The notes under the pieces were generated by a model. The model was not told the origin of the DNA and did no database searches. It was given only the letters and a program-made list of their open reading frames with translations. The position numbers and the translations under genes are program-made. This document shows, piece after piece, positions 8,307-16,117 of a DNA stretch of 39,335 bases. Location of the stretch: assembly GCA_028693155.1 (NCBI GenBank), contig JAQUVY010000011.1, positions 1 through 39,335 on the forward strand, written 5' to 3'. Each line of letters begins with the position of its first letter. Position 1 is the stretch's first letter. Source of the stretch: Eubacteriales bacterium. GTDB lineage: Bacteria > Bacillota > Clostridia > Christensenellales > UMGS416.

Positions 8307-9229
8307 AAGAGAAACCCGTTTTATCACCGGTTCTTTACGACTGCCCCCGGGAGAATTTCCCTGCGGACATGGAACGCCCCGAGGGGGTGCACGTCCTGCA
8401 GGCGGATTTTTCGCATCCGCAGGTTCGCTACCATTCGAATGTGCCCTATCTTTGCAGAAGCGGCATCGAGCTGCATCTGCAAATTTTACAGCCCGAGTGC
8501 GACACGCCGCTGCCGCTGATTGTTTATGTGCAGGGGTCGGCGTGGAGAAAACAAAACGTTTATTATGAGATTCCTCAGCTGGTATCCGTGGCGCGCATGG
8601 GTTATGTGGTGGCTGTGGTGGAATACCGACCCAGCGACATCGCCCGCTTTCCCGCGCAGATGCAGGACGCAAAAACGGCGATTCGCTATCTGAAGAGCCA
8701 CGCTGGGCAGTACGGGGTGGATCCGCAGCGTGTGGCTGTGTGGGGAGATTCCTCGGGCGGGCATACGGCGCTTATGGTTGGGGTCACGCAAGATATGCCT
8801 GAGTTGGATACGCCGGATTATGGGGAGGTGTCCTGCGAGGTGTGCTGTGTGGTGGATATGTACGGGCCTACCCGCATTGACCGGATGAACGACGTACCCA
8901 GCACGCAAAACCACAACAACGATGACAGCCCCGAGTCCGACCTGATCGGCGCACCGGTGGGGGAGCATCCCGAGCTGGCGGCACGCACTTCGCCCATGAC
9001 CTATCTCACTGCGGAGCGTGCGCTGCCGCCCATTCTCATGCTGCACGGCACGCGGGATCGCCTGGTGCCTTTTCAGCAAAGCGTGCTGCTTTATGAAGCC
9101 CTTCGGGCGCTGGGCAAGCAGGTGGAGTTTTACTGCCTGGAGGATGCCGATCATGGCGGCAGCCCGTTTTGGACGCAGGAGGTGCTGCGGGTGATCGACG
9201 CATTTATCCGCAAGAGCTGGCAAAAGTAA
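8303..9229 (+). CDS. Alpha/beta-hydrolase esterase (BD-FAE/carboxylesterase type)
   Basis: A 308-aa cytoplasmic serine hydrolase with no signal peptide. The oxyanion region is YVQGSAWRKQN, the nucleophile elbow is WGDSSGGHT (Ser in GDSSGG), the acid is Asp in HGTRDRLVP and the base is His in DADHGG, so the triad is complete. The layout resembles bifunctional feruloyl/acetyl-xylan esterases and kynurenine-formamidase-like enzymes, suggesting a small acyl or acetyl ester substrate. GGAGG precedes ATG 8303, which overlaps the upstream stop by 4 nt. The substrate is not predictable. Confidence 0.85.
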   Translation: MKEKPVLSPVLYDCPRENFPADMERPEGVHVLQADFSHPQVRYHSNVPYLCRSGIELHLQILQPECDTPLPLIVYVQGSAWRKQNVYYEIPQLVSVARMGYVVAVVEYRPSDIARFPAQMQDAKTAIRYLKSHAGQYGVDPQRVAVWGDSSGGHTALMVGVTQDMPELDTPDYGEVSCEVCCVVDMYGPTRIDRMNDVPSTQNHNNDDSPESDLIGAPVGEHPELAARTSPMTYLTAERALPPILMLHGTRDRLVPFQQSVLLYEALRALGKQVEFYCLEDADHGGSPFWTQEVLRVIDAFIRKSWQK

Positions 9230-9248
9230 GAATATCTGCAGAAGCAGC

Positions 9249-9286
9249 AAAAAGCCGGGGCGCAGGCAGAGCGCCCCGGCTTTTTT
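9249..9286. terminator. Bidirectional terminator between convergent genes
   Basis: A 10-bp perfect stem gccggggcgc / gcgccccggc with a 7-nt loop, flanked by A5 on one side and T6 on the other, so it can end both the esterase (+) and the GNAT gene (-). Confidence 0.9.
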
Positions 9287-9301
9287 GCGGTATCTATGTC
9301 C

Positions 9302-10006
9302 CTACAGGCTCGGCCGGATAAAGGTATAGGCGGTGTAGGGCGATGCGAGGGAAAAGCCCAGCTGTTCCGCCATGGCTTTGGATGCGAAATTTTGCGCGTC
9401 CCAATGGACGGTAAGCCCTTTTTCCCCGCAGGTCAGCAGCATGGCCGCCGCGCAGGCCAACCCCAAATGGCGGCGTCGATGAGCCGGGAGCGTGGAAATA
9501 TCAAGCTCTGTCTCCTCGCTGAAGGTGATAAAGGAGGCGGCCGAGCTGACGATCTCACTGCCATGATAAACCGCTGCGCCTGCGCCCTGCCGGGCGAAGG
9601 CGCAGGCTGTGGCGTAGGTGCTGCCATGACCAAAGGGATGCCGCGCGAACTCTTGCGCGCCAAAGGGAGCCAGGCGATAGCCTGGGGGAAGCGCCGAAGC
9701 AAGTGCGCGCAGCTTCGATCCATCCATTTGCCGGGGCGCAAGCGGGGTCATTTGCCAGCGCTGCCACGGCGTCAGCTCCGGATAGCTGCGCGTCAGGACA
9801 TGCTGCCAGGCGGTGGTGGTGCAGATGAACATGCGGCTGCGCCAGCCATCCATATGCTCAGCCAGCAGGGGCACAGCCGGTTCGCCCAGCAGGTAGATGA
9901 AGCCGGCTTCGCACAGCGCGCCGCCCTCATACGGAAGTGCTTTGCCGAACGCGCCGCTTTGGCAGGCTTTGAGCAGCAGCGGTTCTTCCAGCGGCTTTTT
10001 AGTCAT
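9302..10006 (-). CDS. GNAT-type acetyltransferase
   Basis: A 234-aa protein. The C-terminal half reads ELDISTLPAHRRRHLGLACAAA, then HWDAQNFASKAMAEQLGF, matching the two-domain GNAT_acetyltran type (acetyl-CoA pyrophosphate loop followed by the WDAxN..S..A..LGF helix). The N-terminal half is variable. I chose ATG 10006, five bases after GGAGG, over the track's GTG 10012. It overlaps the DUF1848 gene end by 8 nt and forms an operon with it. The acceptor is unknown. Confidence 0.8.
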   Translation of the reverse strand: MTKKPLEEPLLLKACQSGAFGKALPYEGGALCEAGFIYLLGEPAVPLLAEHMDGWRSRMFICTTTAWQHVLTRSYPELTPWQRWQMTPLAPRQMDGSKLRALASALPPGYRLAPFGAQEFARHPFGHGSTYATACAFARQGAGAAVYHGSEIVSSAASFITFSEETELDISTLPAHRRRHLGLACAAAMLLTCGEKGLTVHWDAQNFASKAMAEQLGFSLASPYTAYTFIRPSL

Positions 10007-10958
10007 GAACACCTCCGGGGTCTATGAAGTTCAGCTGTACGGCATTCGTGCTGCGGGTGCGAATGGGGACGGGTGTCTCGCCGGACCCCAGTTTCCCCAG
10101 CAGCAGGGAGGATTGCGGGTCGTGCCGGGCGCAGTTGCGGGAGACTGCCTGGGAAGACTGGGTGGCATAGCAGTAGCGGCATCCGTGGGAGCAGGTGTCA
10201 TAGGCGCCGATATCCACGCTGGGCGCGCAGCCACACCTCGGACGCTGGTTTGTGCCGCCGGCAGAGCCCATCGGGCGTCCGCCCAAACGCTCCAGCCGGG
10301 CGGGGTCGATGCACCGCGAGGGGAAAATAGAAAACCTGCTTAGGTCGACGGCCTCGCAGCAGGCATACAATCGAATTCCGCAGGCTTCGGCCGAGGCGGC
10401 CAGCCCTTGCGCCAGCGTCTCCATCTCCAAGGGCGAAATGGGGCGCAAAAGGCCGCTTCTTCGCGCTGCGGCGTTCTTGGCGTAAAGATCCACAAAGCTG
10501 ATGACACAGGTATCCACCGCGCCGGCCAGCGCCCGGCACATGCGCGCAAAGCACCGCAGGTGGCGCTCCATGCTCCATTGCTCGTTCAGCACAATGGGGT
10601 CATATCTCCAAACCACCGAATCCTTGCCAAGCTGAGAAGATATGGAACACATAACGTTTAGCAACTTGGATTTATCGGGTAAATTGGCCTCTAGTTCGGT
10701 TCCGTAAGGGGTCAGCGTAAACTGAAAATAGTACGGAACGCCCACAGCGGTCAATTCTTTCAAATGGGGCAGCAGCGGCGAGGGGTCTTTGCTCCACAGC
10801 ACCAGACCCTGCATATCGTTGGGTAAAAGAGATACCCGGCTGATTTGCGACGGATTGTGCGGGTTGCGAACGTCAACAAAGCCCCGGCGAAGGCGTTCCA
10901 TCAGCCAGGGCGTATAAAAGGCAGGGATGTCGGTGCGGCGGCTGGCACTCACAATCAT
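9999..10958 (-). CDS. DUF1848 protein with C-terminal radical-SAM-like CxxxCxxC
   Basis: A 319-aa protein matching DUF1848: MIVSASRRTDIPAFYTPWL at the start, NPHNPSQISRVSL, WSKDPSPLLPHL, QFTLTPYG, WRYDPIVLN and FVDLY, a barrel-like alternation. Close to the C-terminus comes CGCAPSVDIGAYDTCSHGCRYCYA; Cys256-x3-Cys260-x2-Cys263 has exactly the spacing of a radical-SAM [4Fe-4S] site. Classical radical-SAM enzymes carry this motif near the N-terminus, so a permuted arrangement is suggested. The substrate is unknown. The promoter predicts a leaderless mRNA, and no Shine-Dalgarno precedes the ATG. Confidence 0.8.
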   Translation of the reverse strand: MIVSASRRTDIPAFYTPWLMERLRRGFVDVRNPHNPSQISRVSLLPNDMQGLVLWSKDPSPLLPHLKELTAVGVPYYFQFTLTPYGTELEANLPDKSKLLNVMCSISSQLGKDSVVWRYDPIVLNEQWSMERHLRCFARMCRALAGAVDTCVISFVDLYAKNAAARRSGLLRPISPLEMETLAQGLAASAEACGIRLYACCEAVDLSRFSIFPSRCIDPARLERLGGRPMGSAGGTNQRPRCGCAPSVDIGAYDTCSHGCRYCYATQSSQAVSRNCARHDPQSSLLLGKLGSGETPVPIRTRSTNAVQLNFIDPGGVHD

Positions 10959-10964
10959 AGGCTG

Positions 10965-10973
10965 ATCTTAGCA
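10965..10973 (-). promoter_or_regulatory. Extended -10 directly before the DUF1848 ATG
   Basis: On the minus strand TGCTAAGAT ends six bases before the ATG, so transcription would start at or next to the A of the start codon. The TAAGAT core is only 4/6, hence the moderate confidence. Confidence 0.4.
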
Positions 10974-10998
10974 CACCGGCGCATGCGCGTAAAGGCAA

Positions 10999-12138
10999 TT
11001 ATGAACCGCTTTTTCCCAGCGCGGCCACGGCTTTGATCGCTTCGTCCATTTGCGCGGACGTGTGGTACGGGCCTACGGAAAAGCGCACAGCGCCGCGATC
11101 CTGCGTGCCCAATGCGCGGTGCGCCAAAGGGGCGCAGTGCAGCCCGGCGCGGCAGGCGATCTCGCTGCGCTGCCACAGCGCATCGGCAGCGGAAGACGCG
11201 GGCAGAACCCCGATGTTGAAGCTGATCACGCCCACACGAGGGCGCTCGGGCGGCGGGCCATACAGCGTTACGCTCGGCACAGCGCGCAGGCCGCGCCAAA
11301 GCTGCTCGGTAAGCGCTGCTTCCCGTTTGCGGATGCGCGAAAAGCTGCTTTGCAGGGTATCCAGCGCCGCCCCCAGCCCGCAGATGGCCGGGGTGGGCGG
11401 CGTGCCGCTTTCGTAGCGGTCGGGCATTTCCCAAGGTTGCTCCAGCTCCAGGCTCATGCTGCCGGTGCCGCCTCTTCTCAGCGGCTCGGGGCGGCAGCCC
11501 GGGGCGAGATACAGCCCGCCGCAGCCCTGAGGCCCCAGCAGACCCTTGTGCCCGGGAAAGGCAAACAAATCAATGCCCCAGCCCGGGAGATCAATGGGCA
11601 CATACCTCGCCGACTGGGCCCCGTCCACCAGCAGAGGCAGGCCGCGTCGGCGGCACAGCGCCGCGATGTCCGCCACCGGCTGCACAGCGCCGGTCACATT
11701 GCCGGCATGGTTGACGATAACCAGCGAGGTATCGGGGCGCAAAGCCGCTGCGATGTCCTCCGCAGAAATGTAGCCGTCGGGCGAACCGCAGACCACCGTA
11801 TAGGTGCAGCCCTGGCGCGCGGCGAGATGCTGCAAGGGGCGCAGCACGGAATTGTGTTCCCAGCAGGTGGTCACAATGTGGCAGCCCGGTTCGGCCATGC
11901 CGTAAATTGCCTGGCAAAGCATATCGGTGCAGCTCATGCCGAAGACATAATCCAATGCGTCACCGCCAAAAAAGGACGCCAGCTTTTCCCGGCAGGCGTA
12001 AACGGCGCGGGAAGCGTTCAGCGCCAGGGCATGACCGCTGCGCCCCGGGTTGCCCAGCCGGGCAATGGCCTGCGCGGCTGCCTGCGCGGCGGCCTCGGGC
12101 TTGGGCCATGTGGTGGCGGCGTTATCCAGATAAATCAT
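10999..12138 (-). CDS. Cysteine desulfurase family PLP enzyme (EF2568 type)
   Basis: A class V aminotransferase-fold protein, 379 aa from ATG 12138 (MIYLDNAATTWPKPEA); the track's TTG 12150 is an alternative. The PLP-lysine motif is FPGHKGLLGPQG, preceded by LVDGAQSARYVPIDLPGWGIDLFAF. The C-terminal cysteine is in CRAGLHCAPLAHRALGT, the catalytic-loop position. This matches the group typified by E. faecalis EF2568, which the literature links with orphan SelD and selenium-dependent hydroxylase maturation. Its divergent neighbour is a DUF3343 putative Se/S carrier, supporting a sulfur or selenium mobilisation role. Confidence 0.88.
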   Translation of the reverse strand: MIYLDNAATTWPKPEAAAQAAAQAIARLGNPGRSGHALALNASRAVYACREKLASFFGGDALDYVFGMSCTDMLCQAIYGMAEPGCHIVTTCWEHNSVLRPLQHLAARQGCTYTVVCGSPDGYISAEDIAAALRPDTSLVIVNHAGNVTGAVQPVADIAALCRRRGLPLLVDGAQSARYVPIDLPGWGIDLFAFPGHKGLLGPQGCGGLYLAPGCRPEPLRRGGTGSMSLELEQPWEMPDRYESGTPPTPAICGLGAALDTLQSSFSRIRKREAALTEQLWRGLRAVPSVTLYGPPPERPRVGVISFNIGVLPASSAADALWQRSEIACRAGLHCAPLAHRALGTQDRGAVRFSVGPYHTSAQMDEAIKAVAALGKSGS

Positions 12139-12150
12139 TTTTTCACCCAA

Positions 12151-12222
12151 CCTTCGTCAAACTAATATATTATATTAAGCCGCGCGTAATTGTGGCACGC
12201 GGCGGATAAGGAGGAATCATCT
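12151..12222. promoter_or_regulatory. Divergent AT-rich promoter region, csd-like / DUF3343
   Basis: The short intergenic holds aatatattatatt (about 12163-12175), the only strongly AT-rich block nearby. It can supply -10 boxes (TATAAT-like on minus, TATATT on plus) for both genes. No clear -35 is visible. AAGGAGG at 12208-12214 serves the DUF3343 gene. Confidence 0.45.
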
Positions 12223-12501
12223 ATGCCAGAACCGTTCGCGTTTGCGGCGTTTCGTTCACGGCAAGCCGTTATGGAATATGAAAGCAGGCTAAAGCAAGCC
12301 GGGCTTACGCCCCGCATCATCAACACCCCGCACGAGGTGGCGCTGGGCTGTGGCTTATCCGTGCAGTTTGATGAAGGGGATTATGAAAAGGCACGGGCGG
12401 TTTATGACACCTACCGCCCCGAAAGCTTTGTGGGTTTTTACCGGGCGCGCTACCAAAATGGGAAAATGCTGTGCGAGACGCTGGCAAAGTACCGCGCATA
12501 G
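12223..12501 (+). CDS. DUF3343 putative Se/S carrier-like protein
   Basis: A 92-aa protein with start ATG 12223 placed by AAGGAGG 8 nt upstream; the longer ORF lacks a site. The fold signature is FAFAAFRSRQAVMEYESRLKQAG, then INTPHEVALGCGLSVQF, with the conserved Cys-Gly-Leu, and an acidic EGDYEKARAVYD helix. DUF3343 proteins are proposed sulfur or selenium carriers working with desulfurase-like enzymes; the gene here is divergent from one. The single Cys in GCGL would be the carrier residue (inference). Confidence 0.8.
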   Translation: MPEPFAFAAFRSRQAVMEYESRLKQAGLTPRIINTPHEVALGCGLSVQFDEGDYEKARAVYDTYRPESFVGFYRARYQNGKMLCETLAKYRA

Positions 12502-12519
12502 GAAAAGGGGTTGAACCTG

Positions 12520-12528
12520 TGCTATAAT
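12520..12528 (+). promoter_or_regulatory. Extended -10 upstream of the nth repeat region
   Basis: TGCTATAAT is a perfect extended -10, and its last three bases overlap the first 36-bp direct repeat. It would produce a leader of about 240 nt carrying both repeats before nth. No -35 box is evident. Confidence 0.5.
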
Positions 12529-12735
12529 GTGCGCATGGGTTTTCTGACGGAAACCAAAGCGCTTGCGCGCTTTCCGCCCTTGGGGCGGCATACGCCATTG
12601 GCGGCTGCGCAAAACGCCCTTGCAAGCAAGCGTTTTTGCTTATGGCAGAATGTGCGCATGGGTTTTCTGACGGAAACCAAAGCGCGGGCTTTCCGCCCCC
12701 TGCGGGCGGCATGCGCCGCGGAGCTGTTTTTGCCC
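12526..12735 (+). repeat. Duplicated hairpin-rich element in the nth leader
   Basis: A 36-bp perfect direct repeat begins at 12526 and again at 12649 (aatgtgcgcatgggttttct...). Each copy goes on into a related tail. In each unit ggttt/aaacc forms one hairpin and ccgccc...gggcgg a second; the second stem is kept in both copies although its loop differs (ttg versus ctgc). Between the copies is aaaacg...cgtttt, a terminator-like inverted repeat. The 264-aa-longer nth ORF in the track comes from reading through this element. Confidence 0.75.
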
Positions 12736-12774
12736 ATGAAAAATGATGGATCAACTGAGGAAGAGGAGAAAACC

Positions 12775-13407
12775 ATGGAGCGGGAGAAGCTGGAGCAATG
12801 TCTGGAGATTCTGGAGAGGGAGTACGGCGGTCAGAATTGCGCGCTGAATTTTGTGAATCCCTTTCAGCTGCTGATCGCCACGATTTTATCGGCGCAGTGC
12901 ACGGATAAGCGGGTCAACCTTGTGACGGCGGAGCTGTTCCCTCGCTTTCCCGATGCGGCTGCGCTGGCCGCGCTGGAACCCGGCGCGCTGGAACCCTATA
13001 TCCGCACCTGTGGGTTATACAAAACCAAAGCCAAGAACATCGTGCTGGCCTGCCGCGCCTTGCAGCAGCAGTACGCAGGCCAGGTGCCCGCGGATTTTGA
13101 TACGCTCATCAAGCTGCCCGGCGTGGGGCGCAAGACGGCAAACGTCGTGCTCTCCAACGCCTTTGGGCAGGATGCCATCGCGGTGGATACGCATGTTTTC
13201 CGGGTGAGCAACCGCCTGGGCTTGGCCCACGCCTCCAACGTGGAGGCCACGGAGGACCAGCTGCGCGCGGCCATTCCCAAAGAGAAATGGTCGCAGGCGC
13301 ATCACTGGCTGATCTGGCACGGGCGCATGGTGTGTGCTGCCCGCCACCCCGCCTGCGCCGCCTGCCCGCTGGCTATGTGCTGCGAATATCCCGACAAACA
13401 GGCATAG
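12775..13407 (+). CDS. nth: Endonuclease III (DNA glycosylase/AP lyase)
   Basis: A 210-aa base-excision repair enzyme that removes oxidised pyrimidines. From ATG 12775 the helix-hairpin-helix LPGVGRKTANVV places Lys120 and VDTHVFRV places Asp138, the same numbers as the E. coli catalytic pair. The [4Fe-4S] ligands Cys187, Cys194, Cys197 and Cys203 also fall at the E. coli positions (C-x6-C-x2-C-x5-C). GAGGAG precedes the ATG. The N-terminal extension in the ORF track is rejected because it is encoded by the repeat element. Confidence 0.96.
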   Translation: MEREKLEQCLEILEREYGGQNCALNFVNPFQLLIATILSAQCTDKRVNLVTAELFPRFPDAAALAALEPGALEPYIRTCGLYKTKAKNIVLACRALQQQYAGQVPADFDTLIKLPGVGRKTANVVLSNAFGQDAIAVDTHVFRVSNRLGLAHASNVEATEDQLRAAIPKEKWSQAHHWLIWHGRMVCAARHPACAACPLAMCCEYPDKQA

Positions 13408-13410
13408 CGC

Positions 13411-13455
13411 AAAAAAGAAAAGGCCTGCCCTTGAATAAAGGGCAGGCCTTTTTGC
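13411..13455. terminator. Bidirectional terminator between nth and the PBP gene
   Basis: A perfect stem aaaaggcctgccc / gggcaggcctttt with a 9-nt loop. The A- and T-rich flanks on opposite sides allow termination of both convergent genes. Confidence 0.9.
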
Positions 13456-13459
13456 TTTT

Positions 13460-15895
13460 TCATGCCGCCTTGGCGGGGAGAGACTGCTCCACCGGCGCGG
13501 GCGGATCAGGGTTGGCGTCCCCCGGCGTGTTGGTGCCGTTCTGCACCGGGGAGGAGGCGCTTTGCGTCTGCGTCACCTCCACCTGCACGGTGGCGGTGGG
13601 CGGCGCGAATACGTTCATCAGAGTATTTACCGCCACCACATAATAGCCGCAGATTCCTTCGGGCGCGCTCTGATCGGTGAAGCTCAGGCGCTGCCCGCTG
13701 CTTTGTGGGATCAGTGACTGCACCAATTTATCGGCCTCCCCGTTCGTGCCCACGCGGTAGATCTCATAACGCGCGTAGGCCTGCGTCGCGTTAAAGGAGA
13801 TGACCGGGCGGCCTTCCTCATCCAGCGCGGCGGCCAAATTTTCCGGCATGATGGGTGCGGCCCAGGTGTCGGAGGTTTGGGTGGGGGCGTTGCTGCGGGC
13901 AAAATACTCGCTGATGGTGTACTCCTCCGGTGCCAGCTCGCTGGCCAGCATGATTTTATGCTCTTCGGTCAGGGCTTCCTTGTCGATGGAGAGCTTCACC
14001 ACGCCGTCCGGCACGCTGAACTGGGGTCCGCCTCCGGAGGGGTACAGGCTTTTGAATATTTTTACAGCCATCTTGGCGTTTTGATTGCCGCCCGTCGTGC
14101 CCGAGGGCAAAAAGTGCTTCTCATCGGTGCGGTCAAAGCCCAGCCAGGAAACGTACACATATTCGCTGTTGTAGGCCGCCAACCAGGCGTCGCGGTTGCC
14201 GGTGGTGTAGGCCACGGTTCCGGTTTTGGCGGCCAGCGTGACACCGGTTTCCTTGAGGCGTTTGCCCGTGCCGATGGTGGCCGTATCCCGCAGGATGTCG
14301 GTCACTAAAAAAGCGGTTTCGGGGGAGAGCACCTGCTGACGGGTGCTGTGGTTTTGATAAATGACGTTCCCTTCGTTGTCCTCAATGCGGGAGATGCAGT
14401 AGGCCTGCGCATACTCCCCCTGGCCGGGGAACACTGTGTAGGCCTGCGCCAGCTCCAGGGGGGTTACGCCCACGGTAAAGCCGCCCAGCGCCAGCGCCAG
14501 GTTGTCGTCGCCTTCTTCAAAGGGCAGCCCCACGGACTGGCAAAAGCGCTTTCCCGCATCCACGCCGATGGCATTGAGGGTGAAAACGGCGGGGATGTTG
14601 AGAGAGCGGTAAACCGCCTCGCGCAGGGTGACCCAGCCGTGATATTTGCCGCCGGAGTTTTTGGGCGCATAGCCGTTGAAGCTGGTGGCCTCGTCTAAAA
14701 TCATGGTGGCGGGGGTATAGCCGAAGGATTCCATCGCGGGCGCGTATACCATCAGGGGCTTAATGGCGCTGCCGGGTTGACGCCGGGCGTCGGTGGCACG
14801 GTTCATGCCCTTTGTGTATTCCCGGCCACCAATGAGCGCGCGAATGGCGCCGCTTTGGGCATCCAGCACCACCGAGGCGGTCTGCACCTTTTCGCCGTCC
14901 GTCGCGTCGTCGGGAAAATTGGCGGCATCGGCGAGCAGCGCCTCGCAGCTTTTCTGCAAAGCCGTATCCATGGTGGTGTAAATGCGATAGCCGGTGGAGA
15001 TCATATCTTCATAGGAAAGACCGGTCACCTTCAAGGCTTCATCGGTTACCGCGTCCACGAAAAAGCCGTAGGTGCTGCTGTCCGGCCGGCTTAAGGTCAG
15101 CACGCACTCCTGCGCCTTTGCCTCGTCGCGCTGCGCCTCGTCGAGCTTGCCCGCCTCATACATGAGATTGAGGATCAGGTTGCGCCGGGAAAGAGATTTT
15201 TCCGGGTTGATGTGGGGGGAGTAGACGGCCGAGCCCTTCAGCGTGCCAATGAGCGTAGCGCCCTGCGCCACGCTCAGCTGCGAAGCGGGTATGCCGAAAT
15301 AGGACTGCGCCGCGGCCTCTATGCCATAAGCGCCGTTGCCGAAATACACCAGGTTGAGATACATTTCCAGAATATCATCCTTGCTGTAATACCGCTCCAG
15401 CTGCAGCGCCAGCCAGGCTTCCTTGATCTTTCTGTTCCAGGATTTCTCGTTGGTGAGGAACGCGTTCTTCACCAGCTGCTGGGTGATGGTGCTGGCACCC
15501 TGAGATTTGCCGCCCGATTTGAGGTTGGCCCACAGTGCCCCGGCGATGCGCTTGACATCAATGCCGTGGTGGGAATAAAAGCGTGTATCCTCGGTGCAGA
15601 TCAGCGCGTCGATGACGTGCTGCGGCACCTGATCTAGCGTGATCAACGTGCGGTTTTCGCTGTACATCCCGGCCACGGCCTGGTTGTCTTTATCGTATAC
15701 GGTCAGGGTTTGTTTGATATTCTCCAGCTTGCTGGGGTCAAAATTGGCCCAATCTCCCGTGTTGAGAAAAATGATGAACACGACAATGCCCGCCGCTGCC
15801 AGCACCAGCAGCGCCGTAAAGCCCAGCTTTACGAGCAGTTTCAGCCGGCGGAGCCTGCGCTGATGGATTTCCAGTTTATCCTTTTTCACCTTCAT
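13460..15895 (-). CDS. Class A penicillin-binding protein (PBP1A type)
   Basis: A bifunctional peptidoglycan synthase, 811 aa from ATG 15895 (the track uses ATG 15901). Order: short basic cytoplasmic tail, one membrane anchor (GFTALLVLAAAGIVVFIIFL), GT51 transglycosylase (ICTEDTRFYSHHGID with the catalytic Glu near 102; GASTITQQLVKN), linker, transpeptidase with SxxK in PGSAIKP (Ser near 376), SLN and KTGT. C-terminal to this is a fibronectin-like segment (EGRPVISFNATQAYARYEIYRVG) and a Ser/Pro-rich tail. It acts at the outer face of the membrane. No Shine-Dalgarno is seen, and the -10 box abuts the start, suggesting a leaderless mRNA. Confidence 0.93.
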   Translation of the reverse strand: MKVKKDKLEIHQRRLRRLKLLVKLGFTALLVLAAAGIVVFIIFLNTGDWANFDPSKLENIKQTLTVYDKDNQAVAGMYSENRTLITLDQVPQHVIDALICTEDTRFYSHHGIDVKRIAGALWANLKSGGKSQGASTITQQLVKNAFLTNEKSWNRKIKEAWLALQLERYYSKDDILEMYLNLVYFGNGAYGIEAAAQSYFGIPASQLSVAQGATLIGTLKGSAVYSPHINPEKSLSRRNLILNLMYEAGKLDEAQRDEAKAQECVLTLSRPDSSTYGFFVDAVTDEALKVTGLSYEDMISTGYRIYTTMDTALQKSCEALLADAANFPDDATDGEKVQTASVVLDAQSGAIRALIGGREYTKGMNRATDARRQPGSAIKPLMVYAPAMESFGYTPATMILDEATSFNGYAPKNSGGKYHGWVTLREAVYRSLNIPAVFTLNAIGVDAGKRFCQSVGLPFEEGDDNLALALGGFTVGVTPLELAQAYTVFPGQGEYAQAYCISRIEDNEGNVIYQNHSTRQQVLSPETAFLVTDILRDTATIGTGKRLKETGVTLAAKTGTVAYTTGNRDAWLAAYNSEYVYVSWLGFDRTDEKHFLPSGTTGGNQNAKMAVKIFKSLYPSGGGPQFSVPDGVVKLSIDKEALTEEHKIMLASELAPEEYTISEYFARSNAPTQTSDTWAAPIMPENLAAALDEEGRPVISFNATQAYARYEIYRVGTNGEADKLVQSLIPQSSGQRLSFTDQSAPEGICGYYVVAVNTLMNVFAPPTATVQVEVTQTQSASSPVQNGTNTPGDANPDPPAPVEQSLPAKAA

Positions 15896-15901
15896 GTTCA
15901 T

Positions 15902-15910
15902 AGTATAGCA
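15902..15910 (-). promoter_or_regulatory. Extended -10 abutting the PBP start codons
   Basis: TGCTATACT on the minus strand ends immediately before ATG 15901 and six bases before ATG 15895. Transcription starting about 7 nt downstream would begin at the A of ATG 15895, which leaves no leader. Confidence 0.55.
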
Positions 15911-16062
15911 TATCCGCCCTTCCTCATCCGCATAACCAAAGCGGCAAAATTGTTAAAGTTATGTATAAATGCCTGCGCATATGGAAAAACTGACCATGAA
16001 CAACCCGGGGAGGCACCGGCAAAAGCAGGGCTTCTTCGGCCAAAGTCGTGTCGTTTCGCGGC

Positions 16063-16088
16063 AGGAAGAGCCTTTCTGCACGGGGAAT
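16063..16088 (+). promoter_or_regulatory. Sigma-H-like promoter of the spoIIA operon
   Basis: AGGAAGA (16063-16069), exactly 14 bp, then GGAAT (16084-16088), close to the Bacillus sigma-H pattern AGGAnnT-N14-HGAAT. spoIIA is a known sigma-H target in Bacillus. The expected start near 16095 is followed by AAAGGAGG and ATG 16118. I see no clear 0A box. Confidence 0.65.
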
Positions 16089-16117
16089 GCTATCGCGGCA
16101 CAAAAGGAGGAGCGAAT

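Noticed and set aside
12511-12774. 88-residue N-terminal extension of Nth
   Set aside because: Encoded by the duplicated repeat (MGFLTETKA twice); the start at 12775 gives E. coli numbering for all catalytic and cluster residues.
15710-16117. Long N-terminal extension of SpoIIAA
   Set aside because: Runs antisense into the PBP gene; AAAAGGAGG and ATG 16118 define the true start after the sigma-H-like promoter.
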